This document shows positions 9,573 through 17,099 of a stretch of 53,642 nt of DNA, piece after piece. This DNA comes from Ruminococcus sp. Its GTDB lineage: Bacteria; Bacillota; Clostridia; Oscillospirales; Ruminococcaceae. Made by a program: the position numbers and the translations under genes. The DNA lies in NCBI GenBank assembly GCA_017649325.1, contig JAGCHA010000104.1, forward strand, positions 1-53,642, given 5' to 3'. Below the pieces are notes generated by a model. It was not told where the DNA came from, did no database searches, and was given only the letters and a program-made list of their open reading frames with translations. Positions within the stretch are counted from its first letter, which is position 1, and every line of letters starts with the position of its first letter.

Positions 9573-10322
9573 ATGAGCTACTCTTTCAATGCGGAAAAGA
9601 CCGCAAATGACGTCATCAATTGGGTCAGGACATACTTTGAGGAGAACGCTTCTCCCTCGACATACGCTGTTATCGGTATCTCAGGAGGCAAGGACAGCTC
9701 TGTAGCTGCAGCAGTCTGTGCAAAGGCTCTCGGTAAAGACAGAGTTATCGGCGTGCTCATGCCGCAGGGCGTGCAGGCTGACATCTCATTCAGTCACCTC
9801 CTCGTGGACACTCTCGGCATCAAGAGCTATACCGTAAACATCGGCGACACTGTAAGCACATTCATGAACGAGCTCAGCAAACACATTGAGCCCTCTCAGC
9901 AGGCTGTCATCAACACTCCCGCACGTATCAGAATGACCACTCTCTATGCTATCGGAGCGTGTGTCGGCGCACGTGTTGTCAATACCTGCAACCTCTCCGA
10001 GGACTGGGTTGGCTACTCGACAAAATTCGGAGATGCGGCTGGAGACTTTTCTCCCCTCTCCGACCTCACTGTAACTGAGGTATTGCAGATAGGCGACTAT
10101 CTCGGACTTCCTAAAGAACTCGTACACAAGGTGCCGATAGACGGTCTCTGCGGCAAAACGGACGAGGAAAACCTCGGCTTCACCTATGCTGAACTCGACC
10201 GCTATATCAGAGGTCTGACAGATCTCTCTGACAAGCCCGAGCTCAAGGCAAAGATAGACCGTATGCATGCAAACAATCTCCACAAGCTGAAGCTCATGCC
10301 CAAATTTGAGTACAAAGTATAA
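9573..10322 (+). CDS. nadE: NH3-dependent NAD+ synthetase
   Basis: Catalyses the last step of NAD synthesis, amidating nicotinate adenine dinucleotide with ammonia and ATP. The protein is 249 residues, the length of ammonia-only enzymes, with no glutaminase domain. The ATP-pyrophosphatase P-loop GISGGKDSS lies near residue 38, and the family segments NTCNLSEDWVGYSTKFGDAAGDFSP and LGLPKELVHKVPIDGLCGKTDEENLGFTY are present. ATG 9573 was chosen for GGAGG at 9560-9564; an earlier ATG inside the preceding gene has no such site. It pairs with the upstream pncA-like gene from one promoter and ends in a strong terminator. Confidence 0.95.
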   Translation: MSYSFNAEKTANDVINWVRTYFEENASPSTYAVIGISGGKDSSVAAAVCAKALGKDRVIGVLMPQGVQADISFSHLLVDTLGIKSYTVNIGDTVSTFMNELSKHIEPSQQAVINTPARIRMTTLYAIGACVGARVVNTCNLSEDWVGYSTKFGDAAGDFSPLSDLTVTEVLQIGDYLGLPKELVHKVPIDGLCGKTDEENLGFTYAELDRYIRGLTDLSDKPELKAKIDRMHANNLHKLKLMPKFEYKV

Positions 10323-10364
10323 GCAAAAACTCCCTGAAGAATACACTTCAGGGAGTTTTTGCTT
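10321..10364. terminator. Bidirectional terminator between convergent nadE and the alarmone synthetase
   Basis: A perfect 19-bp inverted repeat (10321-10339 with 10346-10364) with a 6-base loop and T5/A5 tracts on both sides. It overlaps the nadE stop codon and lies 20 bases beyond the end of the minus-strand gene, so it can terminate both. Confidence 0.95.
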
Positions 10365-10383
10365 ATAATAGAGGATAATCCTT

Positions 10384-11094
10384 TCAATCATTAGCTTCAA
10401 TGTAGTCGCGTATCTCCTGCATCCGCCTGTCCCAGCTGGCACTCTCGTCAGCGCAGCGCTTCAAGTCGCCGCGCAGCACCTCGAGTTTCTCCTGCGAAAG
10501 CTCCTTCTTGTAGCGTAGCTTGTGCTCGAGACTCGCCCAGAAATCCATTGCTATCGTTCTGAGCTGCACCTCCACCTTCGTCAGGCGCTTTTCATTTTCA
10601 AGGAATATCGGTACTGCAACGATGAGGTGCAGGCTCCTGTAGCCGTTCACCTTCGGCTCTTTAATGTAATCCTTTCGTTCGATCAGGAAGATATCGTCCT
10701 GATCAAGGAAGCAGTCGGCAAGGCGGTATATGTCGTCCATAAATGAGCAAACTACGCGTACGCCCGCGATGTCCGACAGGTTCTCCTCCATATTAATGAG
10801 AGTCACGGGAACTCCCCTGTCGCTCAGCTTGTGTACTATACTGCTGTAGCTCTTTATACGAGACTGTATGAACTCTATCGGGTTGCTCTCACCATTCAGT
10901 GAGAACTGCTCGTTCAGCACGCGGAACTTCGTCTCTACCTCCATTATCGCGCATTTGTAGTAGGTGAAGAACTGCTTTATAGGTCCCGCGCCCTCTTCTA
11001 TCATATCAACGAAGCTGCTTTCCGTGATATCGCCGCTCGTCACGAGGCGCATACTGCGGACAGGATCTCTCAGGTCTTGGAATGTGTTTTTCAT
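10384..11094 (-). CDS. Small alarmone synthetase, RelA/SpoT-type (p)ppGpp synthetase
   Basis: Single-domain (p)ppGpp synthetase of 236 residues, making the stringent-response alarmone from ATP and GTP/GDP. It has only the synthetase domain: no HD hydrolase, TGS or ACT domain, as in Bacillus YjbM/YwaC. Family motifs: KSYSSIVHK, DIAGVRVVC (with the catalytic Asp region), YIKEPKVNGYRSLHL, EVQLRT and WASLEHKLRYK. A charged helical tail follows. GGAG lies upstream of the start. It is immediately downstream of the EAL-domain gene (16 bases), so two nucleotide second-messenger enzymes appear to share an operon. Confidence 0.92.
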   Translation of the reverse strand: MKNTFQDLRDPVRSMRLVTSGDITESSFVDMIEEGAGPIKQFFTYYKCAIMEVETKFRVLNEQFSLNGESNPIEFIQSRIKSYSSIVHKLSDRGVPVTLINMEENLSDIAGVRVVCSFMDDIYRLADCFLDQDDIFLIERKDYIKEPKVNGYRSLHLIVAVPIFLENEKRLTKVEVQLRTIAMDFWASLEHKLRYKKELSQEKLEVLRGDLKRCADESASWDRRMQEIRDYIEAND

Positions 11095-11110
11095 TGTTTA
11101 CTCCGAATCA

Positions 11111-13039
11111 TTATACTTTCTGTTTCTTCTTGGCAAGCACCGCAAGGAATTCATCCTTCGGCAGCGGACGCGAAAAGTAAAAGCCCTGCAAATAGTCAAC
11201 GCCTATCTCTCTGAGGAGATTGAGCTGCGCCTCTGTCTCTATACCTTCAACAAACACCTTTCTGCCCATTTGCTTTATCATACGGACTGTGTTCTCGAGA
11301 AGTATTCGTCCAAGCTCATTGTCGACAGCGGACCACATTATGCTCTTGTCTATCTTGATGATGTCGAGGTCCATAGAGAATATCGACATAACGTTCGAGT
11401 AGCCTGTACCGTAGTCGTCAAGTGAGAAGCGGAAACCCGAACGTTTTAGCTCCGAGACTATCTGCGAGAGCTGGTCGTAGTCGCTCGCAGCTACCGACTC
11501 GGTTATCTCAAAGTTTATTCGGCTGCGGTCAATTCCGTAGCGGTCCGCCTCTTCGTTTATGCTCTTCACAAACCCCGGCTTCATGCACTGGAGCACCGAA
11601 AGGTTGACGTTGATAGCTTCAATGGTGGTGTCGTCCTTTAGCTCATTGCTGAGAAGCTTGCAGACCTCACCGAGCACAAAGGTGTCAAGTACGTCAACAA
11701 GTCCCATTTGCTCGGATATAGGGATAAACTCATAGGGCGGTATCTTGCCGATAGCCTCGTCGTCAAGACGGAGCAGAGCCTCAGCGCCGTGGAGACTGCC
11801 GTCCGAGAGATTGAAAGTAGGCTGATAGTAGACCTCGAAGCTGTCCTTTTTCAGTCCGTTCACAATAGCGTTCTGTATCGCGGAACGGCGAAGGAGATAG
11901 TTAAGGTCGTTTCCGCAGAGTATCCTCTTGTCGTTGCCTTCGGGGACGGGACTATCCGCCATATAGAAGGCATCAGCCGACGATGGCAGACGCTTTGGCA
12001 CGTCCGCGAACATTATCACGGCTTTCAGCAGGTACTCATTGTCATTTATCATCCACGGCATATCGAAGCGGACGAGTATCTCTGTCGCGAGATTTTTCAC
12101 ATGCTCCTCATCCTTGTTGAGAATGGTAAGCACAAAGGTCTGCGGATTCATATTGTAGATGAACGAGCGCGATATCTTTGTCCGCAGGTAGTCGCTCATC
12201 AGCGTGGAGAGGATATCCACGTTCTCCGAACCTGTTACTCGCGGGATAATGTCGGCGTTGGTGACCTTTATACACATTACCCACAACTCGCGCTTATTGA
12301 CGATATAGTTGTTGAGGTCGAGCTGCAGTGCACGTCGGTTGTAGAAGCCCGTGTCGATGTCGATACGGTCGTCTTCTGACTCGACTGCTATCATGATTCC
12401 GAGAAGTCCTACTGATTCGGCAAACAGCTCTGCTTTAACGTCGAGGAACAGTAACTGTATAATTATCCCCGCAAGGCACACCGCAAAGAAGTATATTATA
12501 GCAATGCGGCGGTTCATAACAACGGCCTTCCAAGTATATATCATGGTGAACATACAAACCGCAAGATAAAAACCCGCCGAAAGATAGAGCGTGCCTTCTG
12601 CATATCCGCGGCAGAAGTCACGGTTCTCGTCGTAGTAGAAGAACCAGTTTATGAACGGGTTTAGGAGGAGGGCTATCTCAGTGACTATCAGCGGCAGCCC
12701 AAAGATGATCCGCCGCAATCGGGTGTAATGCGACGAAGCACCCGTGACGATATTGACGTAGACGAGCACAACAGGCGGTATCATTGCATGAAGCATAAAA
12801 TAGAAGTATTCACACACCTTTATAAGTGTGAACAGGCTCTCCGATTCAAAGCGGTAAGGATAGCATAGCTCAGCTACCATCTGTGTTATAGAATTGAGCG
12901 AGAGAAGTCCCGCTATCAGCAGGAATAACTTGTTGTTGAGCTTAGCGGTGCGCTGCTGAATGAGTGTGAAAAATATGGTAGTTGTGAGGATAAGCAGCGC
13001 CGAAGCATAAAATGCTATATGAAAAAGATCGGGACGCAT
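11111..13039 (-). CDS. Membrane-bound cyclic-di-GMP phosphodiesterase: degenerate GGDEF plus EAL domain
   Basis: Integral-membrane enzyme of 642 residues, predicted to hydrolyse c-di-GMP. The N-terminal 220 residues hold about seven membrane segments, probably a sensor. The GGDEF domain (about 230-370, beginning DIDTGFYNRRAL) lacks the GG[D/E]EF loop, with NMNPQTF in its place, so it should not make c-di-GMP. The EAL domain (about 385-635) keeps AEALLRL, NFEITES, DDYGTGYSN, IKIDKS, EGIET and QGFYFSRP, so it looks catalytically competent. The start is the second of two close ATGs (13039), 7 bases after AAAGGAG; the first at 13045 is too near that site. It is followed by the alarmone synthetase gene. 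Confidence 0.9.
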   Translation of the reverse strand: MRPDLFHIAFYASALLILTTTIFFTLIQQRTAKLNNKLFLLIAGLLSLNSITQMVAELCYPYRFESESLFTLIKVCEYFYFMLHAMIPPVVLVYVNIVTGASSHYTRLRRIIFGLPLIVTEIALLLNPFINWFFYYDENRDFCRGYAEGTLYLSAGFYLAVCMFTMIYTWKAVVMNRRIAIIYFFAVCLAGIIIQLLFLDVKAELFAESVGLLGIMIAVESEDDRIDIDTGFYNRRALQLDLNNYIVNKRELWVMCIKVTNADIIPRVTGSENVDILSTLMSDYLRTKISRSFIYNMNPQTFVLTILNKDEEHVKNLATEILVRFDMPWMINDNEYLLKAVIMFADVPKRLPSSADAFYMADSPVPEGNDKRILCGNDLNYLLRRSAIQNAIVNGLKKDSFEVYYQPTFNLSDGSLHGAEALLRLDDEAIGKIPPYEFIPISEQMGLVDVLDTFVLGEVCKLLSNELKDDTTIEAINVNLSVLQCMKPGFVKSINEEADRYGIDRSRINFEITESVAASDYDQLSQIVSELKRSGFRFSLDDYGTGYSNVMSIFSMDLDIIKIDKSIMWSAVDNELGRILLENTVRMIKQMGRKVFVEGIETEAQLNLLREIGVDYLQGFYFSRPLPKDEFLAVLAKKKQKV

Positions 13040-13234
13040 AAGCATTCTCCTTTGTGTATGTGTACAGCAAATGGCTGACGGGCTGAGTCAAATGGTATTT
13101 TTATACAAAATAATTATACCATAACATCCAATAATAATCAAGTATCAATATATGAATATTCAAAATTATATATCGTATACTATCCGCCCCTGCAATGAAA
13201 TGCCGCCGTCGGCGTTCAGCCGGGCTCCATATAC

Positions 13235-13263
13235 TTGCATTTTTAAATAAAATGTGCTATACT
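13235..13263 (+). promoter_or_regulatory. Promoter for the metallophosphoesterase gene
   Basis: TTGCAT (13235-13240), a 17-bp spacer and TATACT (13258-13263) with an extended TGC just before it. The remainder of 13040-13234 is AT-rich and shows nothing else clear. Confidence 0.75.
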
Positions 13264-13323
13264 GTTACACAGATATATAAGGCTTTTCGCTTCACAAATG
13301 ACAACAAAACGGAGGAATCATAA

Positions 13324-13986
13324 ATGGTTTACGTTACAGGAGATACTCATGGCGACCTCACGCGCTTCAAAGACCCGCAGATGAAAAAGCTCCGCAAGGG
13401 CGACACGCTCATTATCTGCGGCGATTTCGGCTTCATCTGGGACGGCTCAAAACAGGAGCGCTCAGCTTTGAGGAAGCTCGCTGCCAAGGATTTCACTATC
13501 GCCTTTATCGACGGCTGTCACGAGAACTTCGATATCCTTGAAAGCTACCCCACAGAAACATGGAACGGCGGCATGGCGCGCGTCATCGCTCCGAACCTCA
13601 TACACCTCATGCGCGGACAGATATACACTATCGAGGGAAAACGCATTTTCACCTTCGGAGGCGGTCACAGTCAGGACATCGAATTCAGAAGCGACACCGA
13701 CTGGTGGGAGCGTGAACAGCCGACCCACGAGGAGATAATGGAGGCTGTCGACAACCTCGAAAAGCATGGCAACTCCGTAGACTACGTCATCACTCATGAG
13801 CCTCCTGCCTCTGTCAAGGACTGCCTCGGCGTAGATGTGTTCGAGCGCATAGAAGTACACGCGCTGTTCGAGGAGATAATCAAGTCGTGTACGTATCAGA
13901 AGTGGTTCTTCGGCAAATGCCACATTGACAAGAACATCCCCGTAAAGTTCTATGCGGTGTTCAATAACGTTACGCCGCTGAAATAG
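13324..13986 (+). CDS. Calcineurin-like metallophosphoesterase
   Basis: Cytosolic two-metal phosphoesterase of 220 residues. Family motifs occur in order: GDTHGD near the N-terminus, GDFG, GCHEN (the GNH[E/D] position) and THEPP. The substrate is unknown. The start has GGAGG (13311-13315) eight bases upstream. It is followed, 140 bases on, by tspO with no clear terminator between. Confidence 0.88.
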   Translation: MVYVTGDTHGDLTRFKDPQMKKLRKGDTLIICGDFGFIWDGSKQERSALRKLAAKDFTIAFIDGCHENFDILESYPTETWNGGMARVIAPNLIHLMRGQIYTIEGKRIFTFGGGHSQDIEFRSDTDWWEREQPTHEEIMEAVDNLEKHGNSVDYVITHEPPASVKDCLGVDVFERIEVHALFEEIIKSCTYQKWFFGKCHIDKNIPVKFYAVFNNVTPLK

Positions 13987-13992
13987 GGTATA

Positions 13993-14038
13993 AACAGTAT
14001 AAAATATGCTTTTTCACGCTTCTCGTGATAATACTGTT
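13993..14038 (+). other. Stem-loop in the metallophosphoesterase-tspO spacer
   Basis: An 8-bp perfect stem, AACAGTAT (13993-14000) with ATACTGTT (14031-14038), encloses a second stem TCACG/CGTGA (14014-14018 with 14024-14028). There is no T tract, so it does not look like an ordinary terminator; it could be a processing or attenuating structure. Confidence 0.5.
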
Positions 14039-14081
14039 CATTTTGAAGAATGAGTATTCAGCTCCCGCAGAATAAATCCGA

Positions 14082-14153
14082 CAGATCCGTCATAGAATTT
14101 ACCATAACTTCTTCAGGAGGAGAATTATGAAAAAATTCAGTTTGACGGATCTG
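14082..14153 (+). promoter_or_regulatory. Long-range inverted repeat flanking the tspO start
   Basis: CAGATCCGTCA (14082-14092) and its exact complement TGACGGATCTG (14143-14153) form an 11-bp stem. The 50-base loop contains the AGGAGG site (14115-14120) and the ATG (14127). In the mRNA this would hold the ribosome-binding region in a large loop, with codons 6-9 in the stem. Confidence 0.6.
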
Positions 14154-14597
14154 CTTATTTTTGTCATTTCAGCCGAATTGGTCGGCGCATTCTCAGCCCT
14201 GCTCTCGGGCGGATTCACTGATATCTATGCCAAGCTCACGCGCCCTCCGTTCTCGCCGCCCGCTGCGGTATTTCCCATTGTGTGGACTGTACTTTACGCA
14301 CTCATGGGCATTTCCGCATATCTCGTATGGCGCACTGATACTCAGGCTTCCCGCCACGCACTCGGAGTATACGCCATACAGCTCGTGATAAACTTCTCGT
14401 GGAGCATCGTTTTCTTCCGATTTGAAGCACTGCTTGCGGCAGCGATTGTAGCTGTCCTGCTCCTTGCCGCGGTCGGAGTCATGGTGTGGAGCTTCTTCGG
14501 TGTGAACAAAAAGTCCGCATATCTACAGCTCCCGTACCTCGCGTGGAGCCTCTTCGCCGCATACCTCGCAGCAGGCACATATCTGCTCAACAGGTAA
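14127..14597 (+). CDS. tspO: TspO/MBR (translocator protein) family membrane protein
   Basis: Five-helix membrane protein of 156 residues related to bacterial TspO, known to bind porphyrins and other tetrapyrroles and linked to stress responses. Family segments: LTRPPFSPPAAVFPIVWTVL, LMGISAYLVW, INFSWSIVFF and LQLPYLAWSLFAAYLAAGTYLLN. A perfect AGGAGG (14115-14120) precedes the ATG by six bases. The function here is unknown. Confidence 0.92.
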   Translation: MKKFSLTDLLIFVISAELVGAFSALLSGGFTDIYAKLTRPPFSPPAAVFPIVWTVLYALMGISAYLVWRTDTQASRHALGVYAIQLVINFSWSIVFFRFEALLAAAIVAVLLLAAVGVMVWSFFGVNKKSAYLQLPYLAWSLFAAYLAAGTYLLNR

Positions 14598-14619
14598 TTA
14601 TTCTTCCAGTATTTTTGCA

Positions 14620-14648
14620 TTGAAAACTGCCTGCCCGTGAGGTATAAT
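14620..14648 (+). promoter_or_regulatory. Promoter of the mini-gene at 14676-14790
   Basis: TTGAAA (14620-14625), a 17-bp spacer and a perfect TATAAT (14643-14648), starting 23 bases after the tspO stop. The predicted transcript starts near 14655 and ends at the terminator ending 14790, about 135 bases. Confidence 0.8.
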
Positions 14649-14675
14649 TAAGTTATCCCAAGGGGGAAATCACTT

Positions 14676-14750
14676 ATGGAGGTAATCAGTTATGTGCTTC
14701 AGAAATATCTGGTCTATTCTTTGCAAGCTATGCGGCTGCTGCTAAGATGA
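14676..14750 (+). CDS. Alternative 24-residue amphipathic peptide ORF in the mini-gene
   Basis: An ORF beginning MEVISYVLQK and ending AMRLLLR, preceded by AAGGGGG (14660-14666) with nine-base spacing. It overlaps the 17-residue Cys-rich ORF in another frame, and its second and third codons form the GGAGG of that ORF. One of the two, or both by coupling, may be translated. It would be a short basic-ended amphipathic helix. I do not recognise a family. Confidence 0.4.
   Translation: MEVISYVLQKYLVYSLQAMRLLLR
14692..14745 (+). CDS. 17-residue Cys-rich peptide ORF (MCFRNIWSILCKLCGCC)
   Basis: Five of 17 residues are Cys, four of them in the C-terminal CKLCGCC. GGAGG (14678-14682) lies nine bases before the ATG. 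The ORF sits in a complete small transcription unit: a consensus promoter upstream and a strong hairpin terminator beginning eleven bases after the stop. No gene follows on the same strand, so it is not an attenuation leader for a downstream operon. It could bind metal or thiols, or be unexpressed while the overlapping 24-residue ORF is the product. Unrecognised. Confidence 0.45.
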   Translation: MCFRNIWSILCKLCGCC

Positions 14751-14755
14751 ATGAG

Positions 14756-14790
14756 AAAGGACAGTCCGATTCGGGCTGTCCTTTGCTTTT
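14756..14790 (+). terminator. Terminator of the mini-gene, also between convergent genes
   Basis: A 9-bp outer stem AAAGGACAG/CTGTCCTTT (14756-14764 with 14776-14784) continues through a T-G wobble into CCG/CGG with a 3-base loop, followed by GCTTTT. It abuts the end of the minus-strand permease gene at 14789. Confidence 0.85.
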
Positions 14791-15970
14791 ATTCTTGTGT
14801 TTCGGGAGCGAGCTTTGGCAGTCTGATAGCTGTACTCGTGTATTTCATGCGGTTTACAACGAGTGCTATGAGCAGCAGTGCCGCTGCAAAGCCGCACTCT
14901 ATAAGCAGGTAAGCTGCGAGACGCTTGCCGTCGAACACCTCCGAGCCGCTGAGCATCTCCACGACCTTGACGTACCAGTAAGTGGGCATGAATTTAGCAG
15001 CTGCGAGAACTCCGTCACCGAGCATAGACTGCGGGATGAATACTCCACAGAGGAAGCTCGAGCCGAGACCGATTATCTGCGTCATAAGATTCACTACCGT
15101 ATCTGACGGCTCGAATGCACATATCAGCAGAGCAATGGATGTGCATACAAGCGTGTAGATGAAGCTGTTTAGCACCGCAAACCACGCATAGCCCTTGAAC
15201 ATTCCGCCGTTTTGTATTACTGATACCACCATTAGTGCTATCCACAGCAATGCAATGAACAGCGTGCTGCCTGCAAATACCGCCACGCTGTAGGTGATTG
15301 GCTTCATGCATGAGCAGTTCGTGCGGAAGCGGAACTCCTTCTTGCCGAGTTTCAGCAGTACGGGACAAAGTGCGTTGATGATGACAGATATGAGTATATA
15401 GGTCATATAGCGGAAGTGCGCGGAGGTCGATTCGCTGAAATCCTCTGTGCCCTTTGAGCGGACGACGGTTACCTCTGCCTCTGTGAGCACGGCTTCGGCG
15501 GCGCTCTCCTGTGCGGAGGAGATGTCCATGCCGCCTGCTGTGTAGGCTCTCACGGAGCTGACGTAGCTGTCAAGAAGCTGTGATACCATGACGGTCGCGT
15601 AGGAGTCGTGTATGTGATAGGTCGAGAACATCCCGTCCGATGCGTCGCCTGCAAGCTTCTCGGAGTAGCCGTCGTTGATGATGAGCACGTAGTCGACAGT
15701 CTCAAAGTAAAGCGCCTGCATTATCTTGTCCTTGTCGTTCTCGAGCTCTTTGAGCTTGTGCTTCCTGCCGATAAACTCGACAAGAGCTTTGCTCTCAGGT
15801 GTATCGTCCTCGTCGAAAACGGCTATCGTCATGGGCGTGTCCTTGAAGTTACTGTCAGACGCCGCAGACCTCGACATAGGTATAGATATAGCTACGAAAA
15901 CGATGACATATATCATTGAGGTGAAGATGTTTTTCTTCAGTATCTTCATGAAGAGCTTAAAGACTTGCAT
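14789..15970 (-). CDS. ABC-2 type transporter permease (second of pair)
   Basis: Membrane subunit of 393 residues of a drug/peptide-type exporter. One N-terminal membrane segment (about 15-33) is followed by a long extracytoplasmic region (about 35-200) and about five membrane segments to residue 380, the usual ABC-2 (YhgE/YfiN-like) topology. It overlaps the upstream permease gene by 14 bases (15957-15970), so the two are translationally coupled. It is the last gene of the ATPase-permease-permease operon. The transported substrate is unknown. Confidence 0.88.
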   Translation of the reverse strand: MQVFKLFMKILKKNIFTSMIYVIVFVAISIPMSRSAASDSNFKDTPMTIAVFDEDDTPESKALVEFIGRKHKLKELENDKDKIMQALYFETVDYVLIINDGYSEKLAGDASDGMFSTYHIHDSYATVMVSQLLDSYVSSVRAYTAGGMDISSAQESAAEAVLTEAEVTVVRSKGTEDFSESTSAHFRYMTYILISVIINALCPVLLKLGKKEFRFRTNCSCMKPITYSVAVFAGSTLFIALLWIALMVVSVIQNGGMFKGYAWFAVLNSFIYTLVCTSIALLICAFEPSDTVVNLMTQIIGLGSSFLCGVFIPQSMLGDGVLAAAKFMPTYWYVKVVEMLSGSEVFDGKRLAAYLLIECGFAAALLLIALVVNRMKYTSTAIRLPKLAPETQE

Positions 15971-17087
15971 ATTTCCTCCTCCTTACCATAAGAAGTCCGA
16001 GTACATAGAAGATGAGCGATATTACAAGCATCGTCACTACCTTCGTGACGAACACCCTGTAGCCGCTGTAGAGATTGAGCGCGGATATGCTGTCCGCGAC
16101 AAGAGCGGCGGGATTGATGTTGTTGAACCACGGCGCTTTTTCAGCCATTATAGGCTTCATATTGGCGACCATGAGCCCGCTGAGGAAGCACATCGTCATC
16201 GACACGCTCATGCATATGCCGACCTTCGCCCCCTGCTTCATTCTGCCGATAGAGCCGATAAAGAAGCCGAAAGCGACTCCGAGTATGCCGCCGCATATCG
16301 CTGCGACATATACGAGCGGCAGCCTGTCGCCGTAATCGACTTTCAGCACGAATGCCGTGAAGCTCACGCAGATTATCATACATATCGACTGCACTATCCA
16401 CGTACCTGTGAGGCTCGCGAGTATACCTACCGACTTGGGTGTTGCCGAGCAGTTCTTGCGAGCGCCGAGCTCCGAAAGGTTTGCCTGCTGACCTATCGCA
16501 ACGTGAAGTCCCGTGACTGAACCGTACATCGCTACCATTGCGATAAGGTTGTAGAAATACTGGATGTAGAAATCGAGGTTGCCTTCGGTCAGCTTTGCCT
16601 CCTCGGAGGTGTTTACCTCCTCGGAGAGCGCCGCGATGACTGCCTGCATCTTCGACGGGTCGCTCGTCATCGTATCGGTGATTATCTTCTCACGGAGCAT
16701 ATACTGCTCGACGAAGAGCTTGAGCACGGACTGTTCAATACCGTCGCCTGAAACTGTGAGAGTCAGCTTGTCGCCCGAGTAGATGATACCTTTGATGTCG
16801 CCGTCTTTCAGCTTTTTAAGTGCCTCTTCCTCGCTGAGGAATTCCGCATCAAGAAGCGCTTCATCTGTGCCCGATACGCTCTCGATAACTGAACGGAACA
16901 CCTCGTTGTCTGCCGTCTCGACTATTGCTGTGGGGATAGCCGTGACCTTGGTCTGCTTCTCATACAGACTGCCGAAAGCTATCTTGAAGAACGTTCCGAG
17001 AATAATAGGAAAGAGTATCAGCCAGAACAGCAGGTCTCTTACTCGGAACGAGCTCTTTATCTCGTAGATCAAATTATGAAGAAACAT
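15957..17087 (-). CDS. ABC-2 type transporter permease (first of pair)
   Basis: Membrane subunit of 376 residues with the same topology as its downstream partner: one N-terminal segment near LLFWLILFPIILGTFF, an extracytoplasmic domain (about 45-190) and about five C-terminal segments. It lies 12 bases after the ATPase gene. The order ATPase, permease, permease matches Bacillus LnrLMN (YfiLMN)-type exporters, which confer resistance to membrane-active compounds and are controlled by a neighbouring NarL-type two-component system. That functional parallel is inference. Confidence 0.88.
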   Translation of the reverse strand: MFLHNLIYEIKSSFRVRDLLFWLILFPIILGTFFKIAFGSLYEKQTKVTAIPTAIVETADNEVFRSVIESVSGTDEALLDAEFLSEEEALKKLKDGDIKGIIYSGDKLTLTVSGDGIEQSVLKLFVEQYMLREKIITDTMTSDPSKMQAVIAALSEEVNTSEEAKLTEGNLDFYIQYFYNLIAMVAMYGSVTGLHVAIGQQANLSELGARKNCSATPKSVGILASLTGTWIVQSICMIICVSFTAFVLKVDYGDRLPLVYVAAICGGILGVAFGFFIGSIGRMKQGAKVGICMSVSMTMCFLSGLMVANMKPIMAEKAPWFNNINPAALVADSISALNLYSGYRVFVTKVVTMLVISLIFYVLGLLMVRRRKYASL

Positions 17088-17099
17088 ATCTTTTCTCCT

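Noticed and set aside
14692-14745. Cys-codon leader peptide for attenuation
   Set aside because: The next genes are on the other strand and the unit ends in its own terminator, so there is nothing to attenuate.
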